A stretch of 64,000 nucleotides of DNA from Clonostachys chloroleuca (lineage: Eukaryota; Ascomycota; Sordariomycetes; Hypocreales; Bionectriaceae). Position numbers and translations under genes: made by a program. The stretch lies in assembly GCA_037952775.1 (NCBI GenBank), contig JBANAY010000003.1, forward strand, positions 17,298,001 through 17,362,000. Reading direction: 5' to 3'. Every line of letters starts with the position of its first letter. Position 1 is the first letter of the stretch. The notes beneath the pieces are model-generated. The model did no database searches, was not told the DNA's origin, and was given only the letters and a program-made list of their open reading frames with translations. Shown here in pieces: positions 1 to 11,690 of this stretch.

Positions 1-1621
1 CGCAGCCGTGAAGGGCGCCACAACGGGTCGTGGCTTTCGATAACCTGTTTTTTGAAACTGGCAGAGGCTCATCGGCTCCATCGACGGGCACATCCACGAG
101 CCTTCCCGGCCTGATTCTGCGCCCCCTTTCGCCTTTGTCAACGGCCCTGCAGCGGACACAATGGGCGGCCGCGATGAAGCTCCGCTGACAGCTCTGATCG
201 CGGCTGTGTTGTCAGCCGCTGAGCTGAGTCCGCTGGAGCTCTCGTGCTCCCAGTGTGAAAAATGATATCCAATCTCCGCTTACCAAGATCACGATCGTTG
301 CCCAAGTCTTATCGATGTGGTATTGATCGGCATCCTAGCCGCGCACGTTTTCGGTTCGCCTGGCCGAGAGAGATTTTGGCACCCATCATCTGGGAACTCC
401 GGTCTGGGAGCGACTTTATTGTCTGCCTCATACTGAACGAGGAAGCTGGCAAGCTGGTTACCGCGCTGCTGGTGCCTGCTTACGACTTAGCTGCATGGCA
501 AAAGAGGCTATCTTCCAGGGCGGGGACAAGGTGTGGTCCGATTGGCTCATATCCTTGCTAACCAGTGCTCTGGTCGTGAAAACCTCGAAACTAGGTGGGG
601 TCCGTGTCCATGTTAGCATGGACAATCGGTAGCATCAACACGTGTGTTGTGTTTGCTGCGAGACGATGAGCAAGACAAGACCTTGGAGCCAATTAAATGA
701 TCCAGATGGGCAAAGACATGATCGGAACAACGGGAGAAACCTAACAGAACTACCCTGGTATCAGGGATGGGAGCGAAAATTCCATATACTGGATCCAACC
801 CATCTCGAGGCAATTGTTGACCGATATATTGAACTTACACCAGCAAACAGCCTGGATGATTTCCTGTCATCAGAAATCACCGTTACGGACTAGAGCAATT
901 TCACACAGGGCTATGCACACACCCTGCAAAAACCAGCCGTCAAACAATGAGATGAACAAGGCCATGACTCTCGCCCAGTGGCTTATCAGCTGTGTGAAGG
1001 GAAAAGGCCTACGTCTAATGTGGACGGCGCACTGACGTTCCTGCATTAGCCTCACACCACCACGCTCACACTAGGAAGAGGAAGCGACCTCAGCCGTGGA
1101 GCTAGGTCGACATAAACAACGGTCACAGACGCCAGGCTGACCGCCAAGGGCAGATAGAGAGTCTGGATACACCCCTGGCCAGAAAGATCGGGCAAGACTC
1201 ACCGGCCTGGCGACCATTCCCATTGGGTCGTTCCGAGCCAGCATGGGCATCGATCTCGACCATACCCACTTGCAAGGGTGTGCCTATTAGCAATGACGAA
1301 GTTCTGAGCCAGCGACCTCCTGCAGCTCTAGCGGGGGCTTCGCTGAAGCCATCTTCAATAGTCTCATCGGCGGAGATGGGCATGGCTCCATACCTTGGAT
1401 GGATGCTCTGCGCTCGCAGTCACGGACACTCTCAAAAGCGAGAACTGCCCGCGTCTCTCATGTTTCTTTCCTCCTTCCTTCCCCACGCGGATATCATCCT
1501 CAAGCACTTCAGTCCTCGTCGACAGAGCCTTTGCTCACTTACTACTGACGTAGCAATCGTCAATACACTCGCTCATACAAACTTATAATTAATACACAAC
1601 CACACTCTCTTGCACACAAAA
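1..1621. other. Left-end non-coding region
   Basis: No ORF here looks like a protein: those present are short (up to about 120 codons), overlap on both strands and have no recognisable domain. The last 60 bases before the gene at 1622 are AT-rich (an acttataattaata stretch near 1581) followed by a CA-rich leader, as expected for a core promoter and short 5' UTR. Confidence 0.4.
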
Positions 1622-3931
1622 ATGGCCCCGTCCTTGCTCAAGGTCACGGCTGTGGCCCTGGCTTTGTCCAGCAGTGCTTCGGCCGTCAAGTTTGAGATGC
1701 GTGGTATCGACACCTCTTCCGTTGCTATCATCAGCACCACTACCGCCGCCGCCAGCTCAATTGTCACACCAATTCCCGATGATGATGATCTCGACTTTTG
1801 CGACGACGATGATCTCAGCACTCCCGTCAGCACCCCAGACAGCACCCCTAGTGCCCCTGCCAGCACTCCCAGCGGAACTGCTCCTCCCACCGGTACGGCT
1901 ACGCCCAGCGGAACTGCCACTCCTAGCGCCACCAGCACTCCCCTCCCCGATGATGAGTGCGATGATGATGATGTGAGCACACCTGGCAGCACTCCCCCGG
2001 CCTCTACCACTCCTGGTGTCTCTGCCTCCAGCACCCCCGCTGGTACTCCCTCTGCTTCCAGCACTCCCGATGCCTCAGACGTTTCCACCCCCGGAGCTAC
2101 TCCCTCGGCATCTGACGTTTCTACTCCTGGAGCTACTCCTTCCGCATCTGACGTTTCTACCCCCGGAGCTACTCCATCTGCTTCTAGTACTCCCGATGCT
2201 TCGGATGTCTCTACTCCTGGAGCTACTCCTTCCGCATCTGACGTTTCTACCCCCGGAGCTACTCCTTCTGCCTCCAGCACTCCCGATGCTTCGGATATCT
2301 CTACTCCTGGAGCTACTCCCTCAGCATCCGATGTCTCTACCCCCGGAGCTACTCCTTCTGCCTCCAGCACTCCCGATGCCTCTGATGTTTCCACACCCGG
2401 AGCTACTCCTTCGGCCTCAGATGTCTCTACCCCTGGTGCTACTCCCTCCGCCACCGGCACTCCTGGAGCTTCTGGAACCACCACTCCCGAGGTCACTCCT
2501 TCTGCCACAGATTCAGACTTCACTCCTCTGCCCACCATCATTGAGTCTGACACCAGCACCCCCGATGCCTCCACCACCGGTCCTTTCACTCCTGGAGCTT
2601 CCGGCACCACCACCCCCGGAGGCAATGCTTCTGCCACCACCACCCCTGGTGCCGGTGTCTCGGGTACCACTACCCCCGGAGGCAACGCTTCAGGCACCAC
2701 CACTCCCGGAGGCAACGCTTCAAGCTCCACTACCCCCGTGGCTACTCCTTCTGCCACGGAGGAGCCTACTGACTCTTTCAGCGCTCTTCCCACCATCATT
2801 GAGTCTGACTCTACCACTCCTGCTGCCTCCACTGGTCCCTTCACTCCTGGTGTTTCTGGCACCACCACTCCTGGAGGGAACGCTTCTGCCACCACCACCC
2901 CTGGTGCCGGTGCTACAGGTACCAACACCGCTGGTCAGTCCACCAACACCGGTGCTGCCTCTTCCACTGCTGGTGGTAACGGCAATGCTTCTACCTCCAC
3001 TGCTGGCGGCAACGGCAACGCCTCTGCTACCTCTACTGCTGGCGGCAATGGCAACGCTTCTGCTTCCTCGACCGCAGGCGGCAACGGCCAGCAGACCGGT
3101 GCCAGTGTCAACCCCACTGGTGGTAACGGCCAGCAGACTGGTGCTGGTGTCACGAGCACTGGCTCTGGCGACATTCCTATGACCACCTCCACTGTCAGGA
3201 CGACCCAGGTCCGCACTGTCACCCAGTGCCCTCCTACTGTCACCAACTGCCCTGCCGGTAACGGTCCTTATGTTGTCACTGAGACTGTTGATCTGTACAC
3301 CACTGTCTGCCCTGCTGTCCCTGTCACCACCTCCACCGTCTACAAGACCCAGATCCGCACCGTTACCCAGTGCCCTCCTACCGTCGTCAACTGCCCCGCC
3401 AACGGCAAGGGAAGCTGGACCATCACTGAGACCGTCCCCTGGTACACCACCGTCTGCCCCGTCTCTGCCACCACCACTGGCACTGCCAAGCGTGAGACCT
3501 TCACCACCACCTACACCACCACTGGAGTCTCCAACGGTGTCCCCACCCAGTCCGTTGTCACCAAGACCTACTGCCCCGTCTGCGAGCAGCAGGACAAGAC
3601 CAAGACTGGTGTTGCCAGCGCCCCCGCTACCGTCACTCTCGTGCCCGGTCAGTCCAAGGGTGGCCAGAGCCAGCCCACCGGTGGCGCCCAGAGCGGTGCT
3701 CAGAGCCAGGCCGTCCAAAGCGGTGCCCAGAGCCAGGCCGTCCAGTCCGGCTCTGCCGCTACCTCCAAGGCTGCCGGCTCTTCCGGTGGTGTCGTTACCA
3801 GCGCCGTCAACCAAGCCACTGCTCCCGTCAGCACCTCACCTGTCACCACCAGCGCTGTCAAGGCCGGTGCTGCCAAGGTTGGTGTCAGCCTGGTCGGTGC
3901 CATGGGTATTGCCCTCGCTTTCTTCCTGTAG
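1622..3931 (+). CDS. Ser/Thr/Pro-repeat GPI-type cell-wall protein (adhesin-like)
   Basis: An intronless 769-residue protein, probably exported and attached to the cell wall. The start is the ATG at 1622, which begins a typical signal peptide (MAPSLLKVTAVALALSSSASA); the reading frame is open slightly upstream but has no earlier ATG. After the signal come two Asp clusters, each holding one Cys (residues about 55-65 and 110-120). Next is a long Ser/Thr/Pro region with a 12-residue repeat, then Gly/Asn/Ala-rich repeats (AGGNGNAS type). Two tandem Cys modules follow (CPPTV..NCP....ETV..YTTVCP, about residues 520-620), then a Gln/Ser-rich stretch and a hydrophobic tail (VGVSLVGAMGIALAFFL) that fits a GPI-anchor signal. 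Thr/Ser density implies heavy O-mannosylation. The composition resembles fungal adhesins and wall structural proteins, but no specific family is claimed. Confidence 0.85.
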   Translation: MAPSLLKVTAVALALSSSASAVKFEMRGIDTSSVAIISTTTAAASSIVTPIPDDDDLDFCDDDDLSTPVSTPDSTPSAPASTPSGTAPPTGTATPSGTATPSATSTPLPDDECDDDDVSTPGSTPPASTTPGVSASSTPAGTPSASSTPDASDVSTPGATPSASDVSTPGATPSASDVSTPGATPSASSTPDASDVSTPGATPSASDVSTPGATPSASSTPDASDISTPGATPSASDVSTPGATPSASSTPDASDVSTPGATPSASDVSTPGATPSATGTPGASGTTTPEVTPSATDSDFTPLPTIIESDTSTPDASTTGPFTPGASGTTTPGGNASATTTPGAGVSGTTTPGGNASGTTTPGGNASSSTTPVATPSATEEPTDSFSALPTIIESDSTTPAASTGPFTPGVSGTTTPGGNASATTTPGAGATGTNTAGQSTNTGAASSTAGGNGNASTSTAGGNGNASATSTAGGNGNASASSTAGGNGQQTGASVNPTGGNGQQTGAGVTSTGSGDIPMTTSTVRTTQVRTVTQCPPTVTNCPAGNGPYVVTETVDLYTTVCPAVPVTTSTVYKTQIRTVTQCPPTVVNCPANGKGSWTITETVPWYTTVCPVSATTTGTAKRETFTTTYTTTGVSNGVPTQSVVTKTYCPVCEQQDKTKTGVASAPATVTLVPGQSKGGQSQPTGGAQSGAQSQAVQSGAQSQAVQSGSAATSKAAGSSGGVVTSAVNQATAPVSTSPVTTSAVKAGAAKVGVSLVGAMGIALAFFL
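2050..2460 (+). repeat. 36-bp coding minisatellite with 18-bp inserts
   Basis: Nine copies of a 12-residue unit (D-V/I-STPGATPSA-S/T) are interrupted by four copies of a 6-residue STPDAS unit. This gives a higher-order period of about 90 bp (two long units plus one short). Synonymous differences between copies show the array is not freshly amplified. Confidence 0.9.
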
Positions 3932-4394
3932 ACGATCGATACCAGGTTTTGGACGTCCTGAGTGCTTTATACAGCAGCGTCTTGTTTCAAATTACTTAAT
4001 GTTTGGAGAATTTTCTTATGTCTACTTGTTCTCCATCTAGGTGGCTTTGGTTTCTGTCTTGAAGAAGAAGAGCCCAACGCGGTTTGGTGTAGTTTAGGCT
4101 GGGAACAGAATTGAGAATATAGATGCGCCCCACTGGATTATGAACTGTCTCTTTTTTATTTCACCTGGATTTAAAAGGCCGGCTGTCCCTCTTTAGATTT
4201 CGAATTGAAGTTAATTATATGTCTACATGTGGACTAGTTAGCCATTGTGAACCGCCGAATCCGTATCGCACATCAATCCCGGCCACATTCTTAATCCCAG
4301 ACTTGTTTCCTAAGTGGCTCTTCTTACAGGCCATTCGATTCTCTCGTCGGCCATGTGCGTCCACAGATAGGCCACCATTGCCAAAGTAAACATC
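3932..4394. other. Convergent intergenic region
   Basis: Lies between the 3' ends of the wall-protein gene (+) and the small gene at 4395-5070 (-). It is AT-rich and suits 3' UTRs and polyadenylation. No ORF of interest is seen. Confidence 0.4.
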
Positions 4395-5070
4395 TCATTC
4401 CCGAGTAGTCTCGTAATTCACATGTTCCCCATTCCTAGCCAGCTCCCTGGCATGGCACCACGCCGTCACGAGCTGCACATTCCCACCGCTCTGCTCGCCG
4501 GCGTTGGTGCAGACGCTCACGTCCTCGGCCAGGTCCACGAGGCGCTCCCAGTGACCCTCCGGAACGCACCTCCGTCCCGGCTGGCCCCTGATGACCAGCT
4601 CGACGGGCAGCCAGTACTGGACGGTGTCGCCGCGGCGCACGACGGCGGTGAAGTGTCGCGGGTCCAGGAGGAAGGGGTCGCCCCCGTCCGAGCCGGGGAG
4701 GATCGTGGAGTCCGGGCGAGGCCACGAGACCGCGAGGGGCTGGACGGAGAGGGAGGCTCGGTGGGGTCCGTCGTCGTCGTTTACTAACGAGGAGGTAGTG
4801 GAAGAGGGGGGAGTAATGCTGCTGTGCGTCGTGGTGGACGGGGCTGGCGCTGCTTGGACGGCGTGGTACCGGCGGCGGCGGGGAGGAAGGGCCTGGGGAG
4901 ACGGGCGAGAACATGTCGGAGGGTACGGTGCGCAGGCTGCGTCTTAGTTGATGCTGCTGCTGTGGGTGCGGTGGAGGAGGAGTCGACGTGTGAGAACCGG
5001 CCGGCGGCATGTTGTCTGTAGACTGTGTAGTCCTGAGGGGAGAGGAGATTGGATATGGCTTCTTGGGCAT
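4395..5070 (-). CDS. Small Pro-rich hypothetical protein
   Basis: A proposed 208-residue protein in two exons (5070-4789 and 4739-4395) around a 49-nt intron (4740-4788, GTTAGT...CAG, phase 0). The intron is inferred because the frame holding the C-terminal half is open only downstream of it; the branch site is weak. The N-terminal ~90 residues are rich in Pro, Ser and His (low complexity). The C-terminal ~110 residues look globular (RRGDTVQYWLPVELVIRG, then a Cys-containing segment near VSVCTNAGEQ and LVTAWCHARELA). I recognise no family. The start was placed at the Met of MPKKPYPI, because further upstream the frame runs through a pyrimidine-rich leader. Single-exon coding in another frame cannot be excluded. 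Confidence 0.45.
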
Positions 5071-5910
5071 CCTGACAATCTGGGGTTGGTGGTGTTTGTG
5101 TGGGGAGACAAGTTTCAGAGTTGAAGAAAGGACGGCGCTTGTGAGTCGAAACCAGAAAAAGAAAAAAACCGATTGGTGTTGGTTCCCAAATCTTAGGGTG
5201 TCGAGAGCTCTCGTATTATGTAGCAAGGAGAGATGAAAATCGACAGAAGGCTTGGATAAGAGGGCGAGAGGCTCGGGGCCCTTTGTGTTACGCGCAACAT
5301 GTTCGAGCCTCTTAAATCTCCTTCGAATACGTGGTTGGGTTGCACGGAGCAGGCATCCGCGGGGGGCACAAGCAGTGCCGAACGGCGCATGGCACGAGGC
5401 AGATTAGCACGGAACGCTTGGGGGCGGGAGAGGCCAGGCTCTGTTCTCACATGGCGAATCACGCTACGGCATGGGGACAGGCTGAAGAAATGCAGGACGT
5501 AAAAAGGTGATGATGGCGCGCAGTGGGTGTTGATCAGCGATTGATGGATATGGATGGGCGCAGACGGGGAGTGAGGGTCCTTGCAGCCGCAGTGTCTTTG
5601 GTCTGCGGCGTCGGATCGGGCCCGACGGTGGTATTGACAGTTTATTGGATCTTGGGCCTGAGACATTACGATTTGAATACGACCAAAGTCGACAGACGAT
5701 ACGTCGATCCCCGCCCGGCTCCTGCAGGTGGGCGCAAGCCACCCAAAACCCGTGGCGGGAAAGGACTGTGTAAGGAGCACGCAAGAACAATTGCCGATGG
5801 AACGGGAGGGAGCTGACTCGGGAACTGAGACTTTGCAGTCTTCATACTTTGGTATTATCGGGGGTATCAATACATGCCGGTTGCACTCGAAGCCTCTCCA
5901 AGAGGTCGGT
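5071..5910. other. Intergenic region between the small gene and Med1
   Basis: Should hold the promoter and 5' leader of the small gene at 4395-5070 and the 3' UTR of Med1 (both minus strand). A pyrimidine tract on the minus strand at about 5156-5168 fits a fungal 5' leader. No supported gene. Confidence 0.35.
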
Positions 5911-8048
5911 TCAGGATAACCTGGTGCGAATCCATTCTGTCCACTTGCACAGATCCTCCAGGTACTCGAGAGTCTTGCCCAGATCTGCTCTCGTGAGTGC
6001 CTTTCCCTTATCTTTTCGTGTCTCCTCGTTATCCTGGCCCTCGGGGGTAAGGATATTATCATTAGTAATCTCCACAATGCCATTCTGAAGAATATTCATC
6101 TCAACATTTGCTGTTGCTGATCTGAATGGGAAGACGACCTTCAAACGTGGAGTGGGATGGACCCAGAGGATGACATCCATATTGGTCTCCCCTTCCTCGG
6201 GTTCCGGTGCTGATTGGGGCTCCTTAGCACCGTTTTCACGAGATTGTTGAAGGAACATCTCCAGTTCGGCGTCCTCTGTCTTGGTGCTCTTGACCTGGTC
6301 CGCTCCAAGATCTTGTTTCTCTTGGGAACCGTTCGCTTCATAATTCTGAGTCTTGCTGCCGAAGCTATTTTCCAGCAGAATGGAAAGAAAGGCGTATTGC
6401 CTTAGGAGTGGCAGCATGGCGAGAAGCTGCTTTGGGTGGGCAAAGTTTAGCTCTTGAATCGACATACCATAAATTCGCTTATAATTGAACAGGGTATTCT
6501 TGTGTGTCTTTTCATGCTCCTTGCCATCCTTGTCAAAGACGCGGACCCGCCTCTGTCGCGTAATAGTACGCAATTCGCTAGGGTCGTGAGTCGATCCTGG
6601 GGGTATAGGGAAGTGCATCACATCAAAAGTAGGTGGGAAAGAAAATTGCGTCGGCGCCTCGATATTGACAAACTCGTACAGTCGAAGCCAGTCGCTGTGG
6701 GTGAGAATGACCGGGGGGTCAAACGTCGCCGTAAACTTGACCTGGGGCACTCGCTTGGTGGTCATCATATCTGGCTGAAGTATGTCCACGCCTTTATCCT
6801 TCTTTCCTTCTTCGGGGGAGGTAGGGCCACCGTATCAGGTTCCTGCCAGTCCAGAGAGTGAATGTCCAGGGGGTCGGTGGTCATAACACCTCCTTTTAGA
6901 ATTGTCTTGGAGATCCAATCATCCGAGACCCTGGCTGGGGCCTCCGAAAGGCCTTCCATAGCTGCGCACTCCATGACAATAGACCATACTTTTTCCTCGT
7001 CACTGGCATATGTCGCAGTCTTGTCGTCTGAGGGTGGGAGAAAACGGCGCTCCTTCCAATATTGCAAAGCTAATCCAACACGGTCTCGTGCATGCAAAAG
7101 AGGAACACCATGTCCCGAGCACATAGCTTGCAATGCCAGAAATTGCTGCGGTTTTCCGGAATATAACGGTTGCTCTCGGAGTTTCGATATGTCCCATTCG
7201 TGAAGTCTCTGTAGACTTTTATAGATGCCTGTCAGAGCCTCGTGGCAGATGAAGCCAGCCTCCACAATACTGAGCTGATCAAGCTTTGCCAATCTTTCCA
7301 AATTTGACGCGAATTTATCCAGCTCCTTGGTCAATGGGCTCTGTTTCGGCCGCAACTTCAAGTCCCGGAGAAGGATCTGGCTAGCCGGCTCCATAAGCCG
7401 TGCCGTGGGCTCCGGCAGCCCGGGAAATGCGAGAGTGACATGCTGAACGATGTTGTTGTCCAAAACGATGTCAATCTGAGTGCTGGACCCTGCTATAACC
7501 AGTGTTTTCAGCTTTCGGCCTCCTGAAACTATTGTGTCTTCTTTCAGGCAATCGAACCCGTTCCGCTCGGCGAGACGCTCCAACCCGACCTCGCTAACCA
7601 GGCCCTTCTTCTTCTACAAATTGTTAGCGTCTTGTCGTTTGTAGGAGAGGTTACTCTTCTTGGCAGTTTGTACTGACATTGAGAACACTCAGGATGTCTT
7701 CTAATCGTTTGAGTTTGTCTGCCTCGGATGCGAACGCGCGTTCCTGCTGGTTTTGTTGCTCGAAGCGTTGCTTCTGCTGTTCAAACTCATGGTCGGTAAA
7801 CGCCTGGCCGCCAAATGCTGCCAATGTCGAGGGACTGTCGAAGTTCAAGGCGCCTGGAGGCATGTTGCCCAGAATCGTGGCCGGGGATTTCTTAACATGC
7901 TGAGGGGACGACCGTGGGCCGTGGGGGAGAAGGCTGCTTGGGCAGGGTTGGAGAAGGGTGTCGAGACTGGCGGTGTCGCGGCTGCGAGCTGTGAGGGCGT
8001 GCGTCCTTGTTGGGAAACGCCATGCTTCATGGGAGTCGGGGTCGACAT
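5911..8048 (-). CDS. MED1: Mediator complex subunit 1 (fungal Med1), two apparent frameshifts
   Basis: Subunit of the middle module of Mediator, which links activators to RNA polymerase II in the nucleus. Exon 1 starts at the ATG at 8048 (MSTPTPMKHGVSQQGRTPSQ) and ends at 7678. A 64-nt intron (7614-7677, GTCAGT...TAG, phase 0, with GCTAAC branch) separates it from exon 2 (7613-5911). The Med1 core is readable: LSVLN before the intron, then the conserved region from KKKGLVSEVGLERLAERNGF through FATTFDPP-type strands to the end at CKWTEWIRTRLS. Two frame breaks occur, both at runs of five G on the plus strand: 7923-7927 (in PTAHGPRSSPQ) and 6814-6818 (before KGVDILQPD). Adding one base at each gives a continuous product of about 691 residues, normal for the family. 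Sequencing error is more likely than pseudogene because both flanks of each break look conserved. Confidence 0.85.
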
Positions 8049-8940
8049 GACGGGCGAGAGTTCCTTCGGTTGTTAAGGCTGGCGAGATGGTTGCTGCCAA
8101 GCTCGGGCAAGACGAGATCGCCGCCTTGAGACTCGCGAAACGCAAGCTGGGCGCATCAGTCAATACATCGGAGGGCTACCCGATGGCCTGTGGTTAATGA
8201 CGGAACCGTCTTCAGCTTGTAGTGGTAGAGGTGCCAAGCTGGGCGATTTGTTTTCGATCAATAGTAAGGTCGAAGGTAAATGCGAATGGCTGGTTTGATC
8301 AGCTCAAGCTTCTCGAACAATGGTCGAAACAGGCACTGGCAGCGCCAACCCCAATGTGGATCTAACCGTTCAAGTGCCCTCCAGTTTAAAGCTGATTGAT
8401 CTACGCAGCATGCCCAGTCCTCAAACCTCTGTCCCGCCATATTTAATTTTTAATTTTGAGGTTTTTCTTTGAACCGTGTGTAGCTTTTTATTCTCGCGGT
8501 CTATCATTACGTTTTATTCTCTTCATTTCTGCTATCAAGTACTCTAAACGACAGTTGCCACGAGCGAGGGAATGTATTGAAGTCAAGGATATGAGGATTC
8601 CGGATTGTTGACAATACCGCATGGAAGAATATGATACATTAAACAACTGGAAACCCAACACTAAAGGTGTCTGTAGTCGTATATGCGCTTTAAAAAGTGA
8701 CTGATCCCTATGAACATGGCTTGATGCTTTCATCGAAACCTGGTGCATTCAAACAGGTATAGGGTATCGGGGCTTGCGCATAATGTAGCGTCTTTGCTCA
8801 GAGATCCACAGGCGGAAACTCTAAGTACGAACCCCATTGATAAGTGAAAAGGCTATTCTAAGGCTCCTGCATCACAAAGCGCCCCAGCTGTTGTGCAGGT
8901 AGCAGCATACGTAGGAGGGGATACCTGATCAGACCCAATC
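8049..8940. other. Divergent promoter region, Med1 / RRM-like gene
   Basis: Roughly 0.9 kb between two divergent starts. It has an AT-rich stretch at 8440-8475 and no convincing ORF. Both promoters presumably lie here. Confidence 0.4.
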
Positions 8941-9853
8941 ATGGCTGCGCGAAGTCGCTGGGTGACCGGGAACCTCTCGTATCGAGATCGGAGCTTCCGC
9001 GTTCTCGTCTCGCCAACTCCAGTGACCTTTGCAGAACGCAGGTCCATCCTACAAGTTCTGGAACAACATGGCCCAATTGAAGTGTTCAAGAGGACACCTG
9101 TAAGTTGAAACTGGCATGGAATCGATAGCAATACCCCGCCAGCATCCACCGCAGATGATTACAGACTTTGACTTATTACTGACGAGATCTCGTGGGCGGT
9201 AGGACTACCACGCCAACTTCATATCTGTCGCGAAAACCCCCGAGACGGCCAGTAAACTCCTCGCAGCAAGCCCGATGACGTACGCATTGGAACAAGGAGA
9301 CAGCCCCGATCTCTCATTCTCCGACCTGGCCCAGCCCAGGCGTCTCGACGGAACGAAACCGACAATCAATGTGAGCAGAAGCGGTGTCAACCAAACTGCA
9401 ACCAGCGAGGAGCGGAGAACCTTCCAGATAAACATCTACGCCGAACGCGACTACAACCACGCCGGAACCTTTGCGAACACGCAACTGCACCAGTCTTGGC
9501 CGAAAAACCTAGCCCAGGGGGAGACATTCATGTCCAGCACTCTGGCGCAGTCCCTCCCCAACAATGTAGCAAAGGCGGGATTATCGAGATGGGATGGCGA
9601 CGCTGATACTCGAACCCCCATCCCGAAAATCACGTCCCGTCGCACAACGTCTAAATGGATTCCAGGCAAAATTCAACATACCGTGGAAGAAGTAAACGCA
9701 CAAAGGCAGTTGAAACAAAAATTATTTGGCGATGCGAGACGGGCCACACGGCCATCATCGCATACTGGAAATACACCTGACAAGGGCAACGAAAGTCCCG
9801 GTGGACCTCGGAGCCTCCCAACTACCCATCAGTCTGCCCACCTTGATACATGA
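8941..9853 (+). CDS. Hypothetical protein with RRM-like N-terminus
   Basis: A 269-residue protein from two exons, 8941-9099 and 9203-9853, around a 103-nt intron (9100-9202, GTAAGT...TAG, with a CTGAC branch site). The intron is phase 0 and joins KRTP to DYHANF. The first ~90 residues alternate strands and helices as in an RRM fold: FRVLVSP, then a helix AERRSILQVLEQHG, then PIEVFKR, NFISVAKT and helix PETASKLLAAS. This fold assignment is inference from pattern; no RNP motif is exact. The rest is polar and rich in Thr, Arg and Asn, with a short motif FMSSTLAQSLPNNVAKAGLSRW. I do not recognise a named family. Confidence 0.65.
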
Positions 9854-11690
9854 GGGACTGTTAATGAAATAAAAGACCAGTAACCTACGCCTACTCGAGC
9901 TCGAAGTAAGCAGCGAGTTTAGTTGGGAATTACAGCCGTCATCAGGCCGGAATGCCGTAAGATTAGAATTCCAGTGGATGGGATCACACGACTTTTCAAC
10001 CACTAGAGAAATTGAGAACGAGCAGACCTGGGATACGCGTGGCATCAATAAGATGGAACTTGGAGGCACCCCGCAGGGAACTCGCAGGGATTTGATGCCA
10101 ATTTTTGACCATTCTTGCTCATCGCGTTCTACCTCACCTCAGCCTGTGCCACGCGTCGAGCGACCAACGCCGCACAGAGGCTCGTCATGTTCATACGAAT
10201 GAGCAATTAGGAGGTGGGGTCTGTTTGCTCGTTGGACCAGCATTCAGGGTTCCCAGAACAACAATTATTGAATAAAAATCCAATAATAAAAGTCAATACT
10301 TAGCTATCTCTTTGGCTGTTCCGTCCTTGGAAGGGACGGCGCGACATAACCTGGAACAAACATGGATTCTCACAGGCCTCGTTCACCGTCCGACTTAGCA
10401 GCAGAACGGATCAATTCGCACGGAGATTAAGCCCAGGGCACGACTCGGAACAATGAATTGGACCGCAGGGCGGTGATATTGATCGGCATCGGTCGCGATG
10501 GTACAGAGTAATGCGACATGCAATACAGTCGGGGATTCATCCCAACAGTGGGAACAGTGGTTTCATGGTTTCACCTGTCAACGTGAATGATACCGACTCC
10601 AACATAAGTTCTCAGCAGATTGATCCACACAAGTAACTTTACTGGCGTGTGTCATGGCTCCCCACAGACGGGAGACGGATTGATTGGTGCTTCTATTTTC
10701 GTGCAGAACCAGGGGCTATATGCTTCATGTGGCTCATGCGATTTCTCCGAACTGCAACCCGAGAGGTTGTCTGTCACGTTAGCAATTGAGCCTGTATTAT
10801 GTGTGTCTATCTGAGTCTGATGCAGTAATCCGCGTCTGAGGCCGCATCTGTCTGGAGCGTAACGATAGCCAAACCATTGCTGGATCAGGGGTCGCCGATG
10901 GATGGATGCCCCGATTTAGTGCTTTGGACGCCTCACCAGGGCTGAGAGATGCTGAGCTTAGTTGGCCGTTGGCTCAGCAGTCCAGCCACAGTCGGAGGGC
11001 GGAGTGACGACGACGCTTGATTGATGGCTCCAATTTCTCCTATTTCCTTTTTTTCACGACTCGGCTTCGGGCCGTGATTGCGTGTCTTTGTACACAGTAT
11101 CTGCATTAGTGCCCTCCAAGACAGCGTTGACACAGTGGCCGGCGTGCGTTGCTCGTTGCTCGTCGGAACGCCCGTGTCACCACGGCATTCTGACTCTCTG
11201 CAGCCACACAGGCCGTGGACACCTCCCCCCAAGTGCCGGCTGCATGACGCTGCAGACGGGCAGGGGAGGCTCAGTTTGGGGCCGACAATTCTTAGCTGCC
11301 GGGGATGCGACAAGGGTCGATCGTGCCGTGTGCGCAAGCCTTGGCCAGATCGACCCCAGCCAAAGATCCTCCTGTTCTCTATAAATAAAGTCTCAGACGG
11401 TCCTCCCCAGTAATACATTCGAGACAAACGTTGGCTCAGTAGACAAGCATAGCACATTCCTTGCATCGGACCTTGCAAGACATTCTATAGGGAGGAAGGT
11501 TGTCGTCATCGGCTCTCCCTCGCATTTATTTATACCACACCCGACAACTGTGCGACTTTATATATATACCTGCATACCTCTACCATCACCTGTATACAAA
11601 CTCAGCCTACATCCAAAGTAGCTTTTGAGAAACACGGGAACCATTGAGAGGAACAAACACACCAAATAGACTATAGCAACATCAGTCACA
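9854..11690. other. 1.8-kb intergenic region
   Basis: Contains the 3' UTR of the RRM-like gene and the promoter of the Sur7-like gene. Short ORFs on both strands have no protein character. Near the right end are a TATA-like element and a pyrimidine/AC-rich leader. Confidence 0.35.
11380..11387 (+). promoter_or_regulatory. TATA-like element
   Basis: TATAAATA about 310 bp before the ATG at 11691. A second AT run (tttatatatata, near 11558-11568) lies closer, about 125 bp before the ATG. Either could be the core promoter of the Sur7-like gene; there is no direct evidence. Confidence 0.3.

Noticed and set aside
642..893. 83-codon plus-strand ORF near the left end
   Set aside because: Short, overlapping other frames, with no domain and no clear promoter or intron context.
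1573..3814. Long minus-strand ORFs (451 and 364 codons) opposite the wall-protein gene
   Set aside because: They mirror the codon bias of the Ser/Thr/Pro repeats, start at non-ATG or internal positions and lack any signal or domain.
5193..6083. 296-codon minus-strand ORF starting inside Med1
   Set aside because: Overlaps the conserved Med1 C-terminus in another frame and continues into intergenic DNA without protein character.
7900..7950. A 13-nt GT...AG stretch that would restore the Med1 frame if it were an intron
   Set aside because: Far too short for splicing; a one-base homopolymer error is simpler.
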